64,000 bases of DNA, from assembly GCA_050084985.1 (NCBI GenBank), contig JBITNC010000001.1:60574001-60638000 (forward strand), read 5' to 3'. Shown piece by piece: positions 1 through 10,775 of this stretch (positions are counted from its first letter, which is position 1; each line of letters begins with the position of its first letter). The notes under the pieces were generated by a model. That model was not told the origin of the DNA and did not search any database. It saw only the letters and a program-made list of their open reading frames with translations. The translations under genes were made by a program, and so were the position numbers. This DNA comes from Nageia nagi. Taxonomy: Eukaryota; Pinophyta.

Positions 1-660
1 GGACTCAAAAATTGATGTGATTTTAGACCCTTATAGATACGAAAAAGGATGCAAAAAATGACACTTTAGGATGTAAAATTAGAGACAAAATTCAACACCT
101 TTGGATGCAACAAACAAACACAAAAATTGGCTTTGAGGATGCAAAAAAGGATGCAACAATTAGAAAAAAATAAAGCGAAAAAGGATGCAATTTTTGGTGT
201 GCAATTTGCATCCATTTTTGCATCAAAAAATTGGAAAAATGCAAAAAAAAATAGATTTTATATGCAAAAAATAACATAAAACCCTTTTTTGGTAGTAGTG
301 TTGTAAACTGGGGCACATTTTCCTCTCTTCAACAGTTCAATATAGATCCTCACAACTCTTTATCTTTTTCAATAGAAGAGCAGAGTGTGACACAATGCTC
401 TTCTTATTCTCCTCATAGTTTTTACTCTCCCATATTTTTAACAATAGATTTCTAATCTTCTTAATTATTTTCAACATTCTCAGTGGTTGGGAGGAAGGGA
501 GAGATTCAAGATTTTCTCCTATCTTCTCTTAGATCTTGAACATAGAATGGTTGTGCCTCAAGGATCTTATTTGTTATTCACTTTCTCCACACAAGCAGCC
601 CTAGGCTATGGAAAGCAATCATAGATTCATTGGGCAGATTGAAGAGAGAAGGAAGATAAT
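1..660. other. AT-rich non-coding DNA with GATGCAAAAA repeats
   Basis: No gene is supported here. The first 290 bases repeat short variants of GGATGCAAAAA many times, and some copies are inverted (GGATGCAA near 183 against TTGCATCC near 207), so weak hairpins are possible. From about 300 to 660 the sequence is unique-looking and pyrimidine-rich. It leads into a copia-type primer-binding site on the minus strand at 668-679, so it may be the leader of a decayed minus-strand retroelement. This is inference. Confidence 0.45.
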
Positions 661-667
661 GCATTTT

Positions 668-679
668 GCTCTGATACCA
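668..679 (-). other. Copia-type primer binding site (tRNA-iMet), orphan
   Basis: Read on the minus strand, this is TGGTATCAGAGC, the standard primer-binding site complementary to plant initiator tRNA-Met used by many Ty1/copia elements. An LTR of a minus-strand element would lie immediately to the right, starting near 682. I could not define its far end or a partner LTR, and no copia protein is visible to the left. It may be a solo remnant or a short non-autonomous (TRIM/LARD-like) element. Confidence 0.5.
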
Positions 680-980
680 TATTGGAGCAAAGCCAAAATT
701 AATACATTGTATTTATGTGAGAGCAAATAAATATATGGAGTAGTTAGGAGTTACATTCCTATACAATAATGAACCATCTCTAATAAATCCTAAATATTAA
801 AATGGAATAAAACAATAGTAGATAATACTTAGTGTATTATTTACCTTACATTATTTAGGTACCTAAGGAATTAATGTATTATTTATTCTAATAGAATCTT
901 ATTGTGCTTACCTTTGTGTTCATATTCCATCTACATTACATAATCTTCATGTCTACAAATGGGGCCCAAAAGTTGATGAA
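680..980 (-). repeat. Possible LTR remnant beside the orphan PBS
   Basis: This AT-rich stretch lies where the 5' LTR of a minus-strand element would be if the site at 668-679 is a true primer-binding site. No second copy was found in the window, and no target duplication or TG/CA ends were confirmed. The call rests on position only. Confidence 0.25.
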
Positions 981-1659
981 TATTATAAAAAACCTATCAA
1001 AAAATCATAAATACCTTTTTCATACAATCATACCATCATTGAAATTAAGTAGGTTCCTGATATCATAATTTGGAGTTTAATATACTAGCTCTTTAAAAAT
1101 CATATGCTTGTAGAAAAACAAACCCAAAGCTAATGATTGTTGTAAAAAACCTATTAAAAAAGTTACAACTACCTTTTTTATATAATAATATCATTATTTA
1201 ACAATATGAGGTTCCTAATATTACAATTTGGATTTCAATATATCATCTTTCTAAAAATTATATTCTTGTAGAAAAACAAACCCAAAAGATGTCTCAAAAT
1301 ATGGTGCAATAACTAGCTTGGAGAAGAAAATCAACTATCCAACCCATAATTTTTCTAAGTGTCAAAAACCAATCTAAAAATGATAAGTTGGCCTCATCCA
1401 TCATATATTCTAAAATGATGCAATTGTATTAAATGATCTAAATACACTATATGATACAAAAATTGGCTTTGAAAAGGAAAGAAAATATTCAACCCAAAAA
1501 TTTCTATGTTTTAAAAACCAATCCAAAAGTGTTATAAAATAAATAATGTTGTTAATGGATATAACAAGGATTCCCTTAAATTATTTGATTTAGTGAAGCA
1601 CTTGGGAACCCTAACAACATAACCTTTCTATGTGTTCTACTTATAAGCATTCATGCAAG

Positions 1660-2290
1660 TCTAGTGGATGAGGGTTGTAAATACATTAACAACATGAGTG
1701 ATTCTCATTGCATTATTATTTGGATGAATCATTATATATGCACTATTTGAAAAGATACACGATAAAAATATAGTTTCATGGTCTATAATTATTGCAAAAT
1801 ATGCAAAAAATGGGTACAAGCTAAGTGCTCTACCCCCTCATTTATTCTTCCTAAAAAACTCAAAATGTTACAAGTGTCTACCAAATTTTCCCCAAGTGTT
1901 CATCTAATGTTCCAAGTGCTCTACTCCTCTATCTTTATTTTTCCCAAAAAAATTGAAAATTTTGAAATTTTACAAGTGCTTGCCTAATATTTTAAATGCT
2001 CTACCCCCTCAACTCGGTTGTAAATTTCCTTAGATATGGATGGAAAATATGGAAGAATACACAAGACCCAATAATTATTTAGCAAGATGCATGATGTAGA
2101 CATGGTTTCATGTGTCTACTAGGTGCTTGTAAATCACAAAATAATGTACAAATAATATAATTTATGCATATGTACAAAATTAATTTTTTTAAAAGGGCTA
2201 TCTAGAGGGAGTTTTGAACTTCACTACCAAAATACCCATAAAGCCTAAATTATGTGTGTATGTATCAAATTGGTTCTTGTAAATAAAATG
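1660..2290 (+). pseudogene. PPR gene fragments (decayed)
   Basis: Short translated stretches match PLS-class pentatricopeptide-repeat proteins, which bind organellar RNA in plants. Examples are a KYGRIHKTQ segment followed by LFSKMHDVDMVS at about 2045-2110, and GYLEGVLNFTTKIPIKPK at about 2205-2260, which resembles the C-terminal E-type motif. A related piece lies near 1690-1800. Frames are interrupted and the pieces are out of normal protein order, so these are duplicated pseudogene fragments. Better preserved relatives sit at 42.6-43.8 kb. Confidence 0.6.
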
Positions 2291-3743
2291 TTGTATAATT
2301 CTTGATCATACATGTATTCTTGATCATTTAAGCATAATTATAGATCATATTTTAATCTTATTGTGCTTATCTTTGTGTTCATGTTCCATCTACATTACAT
2401 AATCATCATATCCAAAAATGAATCCTAAAAGCTTATGTAATTGTTGTAAAAAATATGTCAAAAATGAAAAAATACCTTTTTTCATGTAGTTTGTACAATT
2501 AGAACACTGTTGAACCAAATAAGGTTCCTAATATCATAATTTAAAGTTTAATATGCCATCTTTATAAAAATCACGTATTTGTAGAAAAGGGAACCCAAAA
2601 GATATCTCAAAATGTGGTCAAAAAATTGGCTTGAAAAAGGAAAGTAACTATCCAACCCAAAAAAAAATTCAAATGTCAAAAACCAATCCAAAAGTGATAA
2701 GTTTACCTCATCCACCATATATTTTAAAATTATGCAACTATACCATATGATATGAAATTATCTAAATACACTATATGATATGAAAAAATAATAACAACTA
2801 TCCAACAACAAAAAAAAAATCCAAGTATCAAAAACCAATCCAAAAGTGAAACATTGGCCTCATCCACCATATGTTCTAAAATGATTCAACTATACCATAT
2901 GATATGAAATTATCTAAATACACTATATGATATGAAAAAATTATGGACATTTGAACTTTCCATGAGGATGTGTCTACTTGGTGCTTGTAAATCACACAAG
3001 AATGTAGGAATAGGGGAGTTTGTGTATATGGTAAAAATTATTTTTTTGTTGAAACCTAAATATGTTGCATATTATGATATACTTTCAAATATTATACTAA
3101 AGTAGGCAATTATGTTTCAAACATGGAGAATGTTCTTATGGAATAAACCTCCATCTACATTGGCACATTTTTGTAGTAGACATACAAAATCTCATGGATT
3201 ATAATGATCATAGGATATACATAGAATAGGTATGGTTTGTAGTCCTTCACTTCAGGAGTATGCTCTTGCATATATGAAGCAACTCTTAAATATAATCCCC
3301 TAGCATGTCTTCTAACATACCAGATTTATTTATGCACTTGTAGATTAGAAGCATGAATGGCATGATTATAAGTATAAACATGTAAATAAACACTACCATG
3401 ATAAATATGGTAAATATATATATAAAATGCATAAGGCCCTGATATACATATATGCAAAATATGAAATAATACACAAGGCTTAGGAATTATTTGAAAATAT
3501 CATATGTGAAAGGATACACAAAAAAATATACTTGCAATACCTAGAATAATTATAGACCATATTTGAATCTTGTTGTTCTTACTTTTGTATTCATGTTCCA
3601 TATACATTGCATAATCTTCATATCTAAAAATGAGACCCAAAATATGATGTGACTCTTGTAACAAACCTACTAAAAAGTCACAGAATGCCTTTTCATGCTT
3701 GTACAATTAGACCATCATTGAACCAAAGGAGGTTCCTAATATC

Positions 3744-3748
3744 ATAAT
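3744..3748. repeat. Left target-site duplication of element II (ATAAT)
   Basis: ATAAT lies directly before the 5' LTR start at 3749. The identical ATAAT follows the 3' LTR end at 42577-42581. A five-base duplication is what Ty3-type integrases produce. Confidence 0.85.
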
Positions 3749-4211
3749 TTTAGAAACCCAAAAATGACCCTTATTTTGATAGATGAAAGAAGGTTGAAAA
3801 AATGAAAGTAAATATTAAAATTTTACTATAGTTTTTCAAATGCCAGCACCCAACACCTAAATGCCAGAGACTTAGCCCAAAAGTTAGTGTATGATACCTA
3901 GACATCGATGAATCTGAAGTTGGCAAAAGAAAAATAAACATGGTAACTCCTAAAGCATATTGGGAAGAAAGAAAAGGATAATGGATGACTCATATTTGTA
4001 CCATGCATCCCCACTTTGGATTACAATCATGATAAAGCTAGATAGGCTTTTTATTCAAGTTTTTATCTCAAAATTGGAAACTTTACCAATTTTTGAAATC
4101 TATAAATAAATCCTTCTACCATGAAGTAAAGGGACCCATTTGAATGCAAAGTTACTTTATCAAAATACATCCAGGTTTTACTAATTTATATGTATTATTA
4201 TTCTATGTTAT
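3749..4211 (+). repeat. Element II 5' LTR, first part
   Basis: This aligns base by base with the start of the 3' LTR at 41749-42212, with many substitutions and small indels. It includes a TATA-like TATAAATAAA at 4101-4110, mirrored at 42100 in the 3' LTR. The LTR is cut at 4211 by element I and continues at 24049. The last five bases, GTTAT, are the target duplication of element I. Confidence 0.9.
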
Positions 4212-4454
4212 TATATTCCTTTAGAATCACACTCTAAGTTAGGGTAATACATTATCATTCTTTTATTCTTTCATTATTTTCATAAATTCTTTCTATTCTA
4301 ATTCTATACCCTTTGATATAAAATCTAAATTTGCTATAATCCCTTAATCTAAAGAATTCCAAGAGTTACTAGAAGCCATCTGTTATATATATAATCTAGC
4401 TATTATATAAGCAAGTCTTTTTCTTAGATATTTTACCTTGTAAAATTCATGATA

Positions 4455-4560
4455 GTGTTCAAGAGTTGTGTAAATACAAAGTATCCAAGAGTTGTGTAAA
4501 TACAAAGTGTCTAGGAGTTGTGTAAATATAAAGTATTTGAGAGTTATGTAAATGCAGGTC
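4455..4560 (+). repeat. ~28-bp tandem repeats in element I LTR
   Basis: The core AGAGTTGTGTAAATACAAAG recurs about four times with point changes. The matching array in the 3' LTR is at about 22372-22470. The position upstream of the 100-bp repeats suggests the U3 region of the LTR. Confidence 0.8.
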
Positions 4561-4563
4561 CAA

Positions 4564-5040
4564 AATATCAAATAGAGCCCATCGATTTTAAGCGATGATG
4601 TCATAATTTTTGACAAAAATCAATGGATCCTAAAATAAGTAATGGTGGGTAAGGATTCATGAAGATATCAAACAAAGCCCATCGATTTTAAATGATGATG
4701 TCATAGTTTTTTGCAAAAATCAATGAGTCCTAGAATACGTAATGGCAGGTGAAGATTCATTAAGATATCAAATAGAGCCCATTGAATTTTGAGCGATGAT
4801 GTCATAGTTTTTGGCAAAAATCAACAGTCCTAAAACAAGTAATGGTGGGTAAGGATTTATGAAGATATCAAATAGAGCCCATCAATTTTGAATGATGGCA
4901 TCATATTTTTTGGCAAAAATCAACGGGTCTCAAAATAAGTAATGGAAGGTAAAAATTCATGAAGATATCAAATAGAGCTTATTGATTTTGAGCAATGATG
5001 TCATAGTTTTTGCCCAAAAATTAATAGGTCCTAAAAGAGC
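4564..5040 (+). repeat. Five 100-bp tandem repeats in element I 5' LTR
   Basis: The motif GATATCAAATAGAGCCCATC starts at about 4564, 4664, 4764, 4864 and 4964, so the period is exactly about 100 bases. Each unit includes a GATGATGTCATAGTTTTTGG segment with a TGATGTCA core. The 3' LTR has the same five-unit array, so it predates insertion. Repeated U3 units often act as enhancers in LTR elements; that role here is inferred. Confidence 0.88.
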
Positions 5041-6125
5041 TAGATCATCAACAAAACTTGAAAAAAGAAAATAAGACTTGCCAAATTGAGGAAAGAGTAA
5101 TGGGAAAGAAGTAACACTTGGGTCCACTTGATTTTAAGTGTTTGACCCCTAGGGCCCTATTAATGTGTTGACTTCAACTCATTTCTACATAATAATGGTA
5201 GTTCCTTCTCAAAGTAAGTTAATATATTATTCATAAATCCCCATTACTGTATTCATTCACAACTATAGTATGGATCATTAATAGTTGTAGAGAAGTAGAT
5301 AGCTATCAATAAAGCATAGTACTAGATCATACCTATCAAATTGCATACAAGTACTGGTTCAATCAGTGATAATTCCATTTTCAATAAACTACAAGGTTAA
5401 AGAATGATCAATGAGAAACATATCAGAAGGATTGTAACTCTATGGACATGACTGTTCAGAAACTACAAATTCCCAAATAATCATGTTGTTTGTACTTATT
5501 CATTGTGTAATCTAACATAATTATAGTATTTATTATGAATAGTTTTCTTCACTAGCTACATTCAAAATATATAATTATGTATATTAATGAGATACAACCA
5601 TCCAACAATGGAGAAAGATGTATAAATGGTAAACTATTATAAATTTAAAAAAGTTAAACATTTTAGCAAATGTACCTAGATTTGTAATATACTTTCACAT
5701 ATGATAATACAAATAGATAATGCTTTACCATCTTACAACAAGTGGCTATTTATTTCTTTTGTGAATGTCATGTGTGAGATGTTTTCTTAAAATTATAGTT
5801 ATGTATTATGATTGTGATACCCTAAGGGTAAGATAGCTTGCTATTTTTCATCCTAGTTATGGATTACTACCTATGCTACAATGCCTAAGTTGTATATTTC
5901 TTGTTTTAGTTTTACTTAATTTGTTTATCTTTTTCCTGTAACTCTCTTTTCTATTACTTTAAACCTTCATAATAGATAGAAACTAGCCTATAATCTAGAG
6001 ATTGAGTAGAAACCCAATACGAGCACGTTCCCACCACTTTCTACTCTCTCAAGGAACCTATTATTGCAAGCGATAGAGAACACAACCAAACCAAACACCT
6101 TGAGGTTACACTATATCGATCAATA

Positions 6126-6393
6126 GTAGAAATGTTCTACTTTTTGGTATGCCTGATGGGACATGAACTAAATTCCATATTTAGAAGGCATAGATAGGCT
6201 TGATAGCTATATTTGATGGGCTATCAATCATATCCTTCAAATATTATAAGGTTCTTTAAACCTTATTGGTGACTCTATTGTTAACCAATCAACATTTTGA
6301 ACCCTAGGAACTCCAAAACATAGACTTACTAGAACTAGTGCCAAAAGTTTTCTTAGATAGCTTAGATTTCAAGAGTTGTTAGTTCCTTACAAG
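6126..6393 (+). other. Element I leader between 5' LTR and gag
   Basis: No coding is visible. A tract TTGGTGACTCTATTG near 6270 resembles a primer-binding site seen in some plant Ty3 elements, but it lies about 145 bases past the LTR end, so it is not convincing. The true primer-binding site is unresolved. Confidence 0.4.
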
Positions 6394-7300
6394 ATGACTA
6401 GGTGAAAGATCTCTCAAGTTGTATCCCCTATAGTCCCCTTAAGGTAAATCCCACTATCATTAGTATTTGATTCAACTCCAAAGAATCCTTCACCTCCTAC
6501 ATTTACTCCAAGTATAGCTAAGCCAATAGAATTTCTTGCTTGGAATAATGGTCGTCCTTTAGTTGTTGCTACTAATTCCCTTTCTATACCTCAAGTAGCT
6601 TTTAAAGTTCTACCTAAGTATGATGGATCTAGCAAGACATCATATGAACATTGTCAAGATGTATATTTGTTGGCTTTAAGCTTTGATATCACTAATGAAA
6701 TTGTGATGACCATATTATTGTCATATTCTTTTGAAGGTAAAGCAGTTGAATGGTTTAGAACTCTCACCCTCCAATTTATAAATTCATGGCGAGAGTTATG
6801 TCAGGATATAATTAAAAGATTTGTTGTAGATGGTGATGATAGCATGTTCCTTATTCTTATAGCATGTATCAAAAGACATCTTCATGATTTCATTGAAAAT
6901 TTCAATATAATATTTGAGAGAACATGGAAATCTATACCAATAAGAATTAGACCAACAAGTGCACAAGCTTTCGTGTATTATAGAAAGGCTTTTCTTTTTA
7001 ACCTTAATATGCTTTTGTTATGTTAGGAGATACCTTCCTAGATGTTTACCATATAGCAAAAGCTTTCAAGCATACTTTGGTATCCTTTGAAAAGATGTAG
7101 CCTAGAACCATTATGCCCTTATTTCCTAATTTACTTCCTAAATAACCTCCATAAATTAAAAAAGGCATAATCTCACCAATAATCTCATTCTACAAGAAAA
7201 GAAAAATCAAGGTCACAAAAGATATGATAATTAGTATCAACCTAGATTCTAGCCTAAGGCAAACTAGCCAAAATAGTCAAACATGTCCAAAATAATTGAG
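6394..7300 (+). pseudogene. gag: Element I gag (capsid) pseudogene
   Basis: Gag forms the particle that packages element RNA. An ATG at 6394 opens a frame (M-T-R, then a TGA at 6403 and a TAA shortly after) that continues to 7026. The capsid core is clear from about 6610: LPKYDGSSKTSYEHCQD, then SFEGKAVEWFRTL and INSWRELCQDIIKRF, which match the retrotransposon Gag family (GKA-x-EWF and SW-x-x-L-C motifs). Beyond 7026 the frame is lost and similarity fades, and no intact zinc knuckle was found. The longest open piece is 119 codons (6667-7026). Confidence 0.8.
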
Positions 7301-7918
7301 AATGCTATCATGACTAGTTCTGCAAAAAGTGTTACTCTTAGCATTATAGAATAGTGTTCACCATGCTCAACTCCTCATTTTATACATTCATTTGTGGTTT
7401 ATCAACATCAATATTTAGGATTACATTATGATGAAATGGTAGAATTTGCATTAGATCTTGCTGTTGATCTCATAATGGTAAATTTTTGGCTTCCAAGATA
7501 TGCTAAATAATAAGAAAATTGTATTCAAACTAGAGCTACTTCTTCAATAGCTTCATAGCAACCCCAAGTTGATAAGATCAAACATATATTCCAATACAAC
7601 CTAAACCTAAGAAAACTAAGGCTCCCTTAGCTCAACCTCAGAATCAACAATATAAATTACCATCACATCTAGATATGTTTCTCAAAATTTAGGTGATGTT
7701 TATCAAAATCTAGGTGATGTTTCTCAAAATTTGGGTACTAATTTCTTGATTGAAATAAACCCTACTATAGTCAGAAAAGAAGTCCTAAAAAAGGAGATAC
7801 CTAGCACATTGAGGTATCCTTTTATTACTAATTATCATAAATAAAAGGCCACTCAATAGTTCAGAACACACTAACAAGTGAAATCAAGTAAGTTTGTCTC
7901 ATATGTCCATACAGTATT
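7301..7918 (+). pseudogene. Element I gag-protease linker, unreadable
   Basis: This lies in the middle of the polyprotein but contains many stops in all plus frames. A short echo of repeated QNLGDVSQNL-like residues is visible at about 7680-7740. It is probably the degraded C-terminal part of Gag and the linker to protease. No domain can be named. Confidence 0.45.
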
Positions 7919-8570
7919 ATGGAAGAATTAAAGAAAACTCCTTATAATATGATTATGTTTGATGTATTAAAGATACCAAATCAATTAGCCCTTTTTCAAG
8001 AAGCTTTAAAATTAAAAAATAGTAAGAATATGGTAAATGAAGGAACTCCTATATTTACAATATCTAATGATGTCCCTCTAGCTCCAATAGGTATAAGAAG
8101 ACCTCCACCATTCTATTTATCCCTTAGATTAGAAGGTTGGTAGTGAATAATTGTATGATAGATACCAAAGCTAAGATAACTATGATCCTTAAAGCTATTA
8201 CAAATGAAATGAAATTGTATATTACAAGATGTATTGATGGTGTCATACAATTAGATTCTTTCTCAATAGATGTTGTTGGTAGTGTAAAGGAGTCCCTATA
8301 ACTTTGAATTCTTTCTCTGATATTTTTGTTATACAAGATATCATTATGGTTGATATTCCACCTTTGTTTAGAATATGTCTTTCCAAAGAATTCACTGCAA
8401 AATTAGAAGGGTGCTTAGTTTTAGACTATACTCATCTTTTACTTCCCTTATAAGACAAATAAGTAAAAATTCTAAATGAGGCCACCAAAAGTGTTCATCT
8501 TAAGAAGATTCATAGAATAAAAGTCTATGAATTGTTTCCAACCTATGGAAATATTTGAAAGGTACATACT
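7919..8570 (+). pseudogene. Element I aspartic protease pseudogene
   Basis: The protease processes the polyprotein. An upstream block reads EELKKTPYNMIMFDVLKIP (7922 onward), and PPPFYLSL leads into the protease at about 8105. The active-site region reads NCMIDTKAKITMI where family members have an IDSGA-type motif, so the catalytic D is kept but the following SG is lost. Downstream, a DIPPLF...LSKEFTAKLEGCLVLDYTH segment (about 8350-8430) matches the C-terminal part of this protease class. Two or more frameshifts and stops interrupt it. Confidence 0.72.
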
Positions 8571-8689
8571 TAGAGAATCACTACTAACAATTGAATTTTT
8601 TTAGCAAATAATTTAAATTATCAAGTCACAAATGATGGTATTAGTAATTATTATTTATATGAAGATACTCAACCAATCTCAGTCACAAC

Positions 8690-9199
8690 TAAAAAGAAAA
8701 TGAGATATAGACAATGTACTTTGATGGATCTAGATATAAAGATAGATGTGGAGCTAGAGTTGTATTCAAGTCTCTAGAGGGACATATGAAAAGGTTTTCC
8801 TTTAGATTCATATGGATTTGTATAAATAATGTTACTAAGTATGAAGCCCTCTATTTAGGGTTATCCAAAGCAATCAGTATAGGCATCTAATGCCAAATTG
8901 TCCATGGTGATTCAAAATTGGTCATAAAGCAAGTCAAAAACCAAATTAGTGCAAAACATCATTATTTAAAGACTTATGGGAATAGAGTTTGGGATTTATT
9001 AGAGTCATTCTTAGCAATCAATTTTATATCTATTCTTAGAAGGTATAACCAAAAAGTTGATGCATTTGTTGAGAGAGGGGCTCAATATAATCTTGTCATT
9101 ATGAAAGAGGAGCTCTTGGAGTCAAAGTTCAATGTAGGCCTTCAATACCTAATGCTGCAAATTTCTAGCAAGTATTCAACTTTGATGAGCATATTATGA
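8690..9199 (+). pseudogene. Element I RNase H domain located upstream of RT
   Basis: RNase H degrades RNA in RNA:DNA hybrids during reverse transcription. The residues expected for catalysis are all seen: D in MYFDGSRYKD (about 8719), E in TKYEALYLGLSKA, D in VHGDSKLVIKQV, and D in YNQKVDAFVERGA. One TAA lies at about 8888, between the E and second D motifs. The longest open piece is 8918-9199. The domain lies between protease and RT, whereas Tat elements II and III in this window carry the extra RNase H after the first RNase H. The GSRY and NNVTKYEALYLGL wording is typical of archaeal-type plant RNase H. Confidence 0.82.
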
Positions 9200-10345
9200 A
9201 TTTCCTCTTGGATGAAATAATGGCTCACACTTTTGGTATTTAGGAATTGCTTGATTATTTCTAAGAATCAAATGTTATTCAACTTAGAAATAATGTTATA
9301 CCAAAATGATTACTCTCTTTTGTAAGATTGTTTGATTCAAAAGATTTCCAAAAGGTTAAATCTTTGGCCATTCAAAAAGAAAATTATGTTGAGCTGAAAA
9401 TAGAACCTGATAAATAAATCAAAGTTGGTTCAGAGTGTTTAATGAAAAAAAAATTGTCTTAAATTTATCATGAGTTTTCGAAAGCAATTACCTAGACTTA
9501 TGATTATCTTAAAACATATGATAAGAGTGTCATACAACACACAATTGAGCTTGAACTAGATGCCAAACTATATAGGTAAAAATAAAGGCCAATCAACCCA
9601 AAAATAGAACAAGCTATGAAATAAGAATTGATCAAGCTGCTTGATTCAAAATTTATTTATCCTATCAAGCACTCTTATTGGGTTGCAAATCTAGTTCTTG
9701 TTAGAAAGAAAAGTGGAAAAATCAATTATATGTTGATTTCAGAAATTTGAATCAAGTATCTCTCAAAGATAATTATCCTCTCCCACCTATGGAGTAGATT
9801 CTTTATATAGTAGCCCAAGCTTGCTATTTTTCAATGATTGGTGGTTACTTAGGATTTAACCAAATTTAGATAAAAGAAGAGGATCAATATAAAATTACAT
9901 TTACAACCAAATGGGGTACATTTGCTTTTCAAAGAATGCCTTTTGGTCTTTCTAATGTGAGAGCTACTTTCAAAGAGCCATGGATCATGCATTTGGTGAA
10001 CTAATAAATAAAATTATATTGGTCTATCTGGATGATATCATATTGTTCTCTAGAAGTAGAAAGAATCATCTAGAACATATTATATAAGTTTTTGAAAAAT
10101 ACATGAAGTTTGGCATTTCAATAAATCCCATAAAATCAATTTTTATGGTTAACCAAGGAAAATTGCTTGGCCAAATTATCTCAAATGAGGGGTTAGCAAT
10201 GGATCCATACAAAGTTAAAGCTATTGAAGCATTTCCTCTCCCCTTCAACAAGAAACCTTGCAATCATTCTTTGGTCAAATCAATTTTGTTAGAAAATTTA
10301 TTAATAATTTTTCAAAAATTGTATCCCCAATCACTTCAATGCTAA
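9200..10345 (+). pseudogene. pol: Element I reverse transcriptase pseudogene
   Basis: RT copies element RNA into DNA. A connecting region (9200-9590) ends in YDLKTYDKSVIQHTI-like sequence. RT blocks follow in order: KHSYWVANLVLVRKKSGK (about 9670), VDFRNLNQVSLKDNYPLPP (about 9735, after a frame slip), GGYLGFNQI (9842), TTKWGTFAFQRMPFGLSN (9905) and the catalytic YLDD at 10025-10036 followed by IILFSRSRK. The thumb-side block FGISINPIKSIF...LLGQIISNEGL (10110-10200) is open. Several stops and at least two frameshifts are present, although the YLDD is intact. Confidence 0.88.
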
Positions 10346-10399
10346 ATAAAGATGTTGCATTCTCTTGGTCAAGTGAAGTAAAAATAACCTTTAAAAAAA

Positions 10400-10775
10400 T
10401 TAAAAGAGCTATAACATAAACTCCTATGCTTAAAAATCTTGATATATCAAAAGATTTTATCATGTATGCATATGGAGCAGATAAGGTCATCACTACAATT
10501 CTAGCTTAGAAAGATAATAACAAAGAAGAACATCCCATTACCTTTCATAGCCAAACACTACATCAACACTAGAAAAGGTACTCATTTATTGAAAATCAGG
10601 TATTTTTTATAATGAAGGGACTGAAAAAATTCAAATATTATGTCTCCCATAATAGAATCCTTGTATTTACTATCCATCCAAATGTAACAAATTATGTTAT
10701 ACAACGAGATCTAGGTGAAGGAAAAGCTATTTGGATCACTAGAAATTAAACCAACCAAGCTAATCAAAGGTAGGG
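10400..10775 (+). pseudogene. Element I RNase H (Ty3-type) pseudogene
   Basis: This is the RNase H that normally follows RT. Readable blocks are MLKNLDISKDFIMYAYGAD (10428 onward, D-rich start), ITTILA with a stop then KDNNKEEHPITFHSQTLH, and YSFIENQVFFIMKGLKKFK, which matches the Y-x-x-x-E-x-E-x-x-A helix of the family (here E-N-Q). YVSHNRILVFTIHPNV follows. The region is interrupted by stops near 10508 and 10570. Confidence 0.75.

Larger units (their letters stand above)
1030..3748. repeat. Host mosaic of two dispersed repeat families and PPR debris
   Basis: Two repeat motifs recur. Family A begins GGTTCCTAATATCATAATTT and runs about 90 bases to a CCCAAAAGATGTCTCAAAAT-like end, with copies near 1046, 1208 and 2527 and a partial copy at 3731-3748. 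Family B begins TCAAAAACCAATCCAAAAGT and ends at ACACTATATGATA, with copies near 1362, 2676 and 2828. PPR-gene fragments lie between them. The last A copy is cut at 3748 by element II and resumes at 42577, which shows this tract was once continuous with 42577-44293. Confidence 0.75.
4212..6125 (+). repeat. Element I 5' LTR
   Basis: This is colinear with 22144-24048 over its whole length. It starts TATATTCC where the 3' copy starts TGTATTCC, so the canonical TG has decayed to TA, and it ends GATCAATA. It holds two tandem arrays: about four copies of a ~28-bp unit near 4455-4560 and five copies of a 100-bp unit at 4564-5040. I could not identify a clear primer-binding site just after 6125. Confidence 0.88.

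Noticed and set aside
4383-4616. 77-codon minus-strand ORF with repeated LDTLYLHNSW-like residues
   Set aside because: It is antisense reading of the ~28-bp tandem repeat of the element I LTR, not a gene.
4564-5040. CRISPR-like regular repeats
   Set aside because: The units are directly adjacent 100-bp tandem repeats without unique spacers, are duplicated in both LTRs, and lie in plant nuclear DNA.
6268-6283. TTGGTGACTCTATTG as primer-binding site of element I
   Set aside because: It resembles a known plant Ty3 site, but LTR homology ends at 6125, about 145 bases earlier, and a primer site should abut the LTR.
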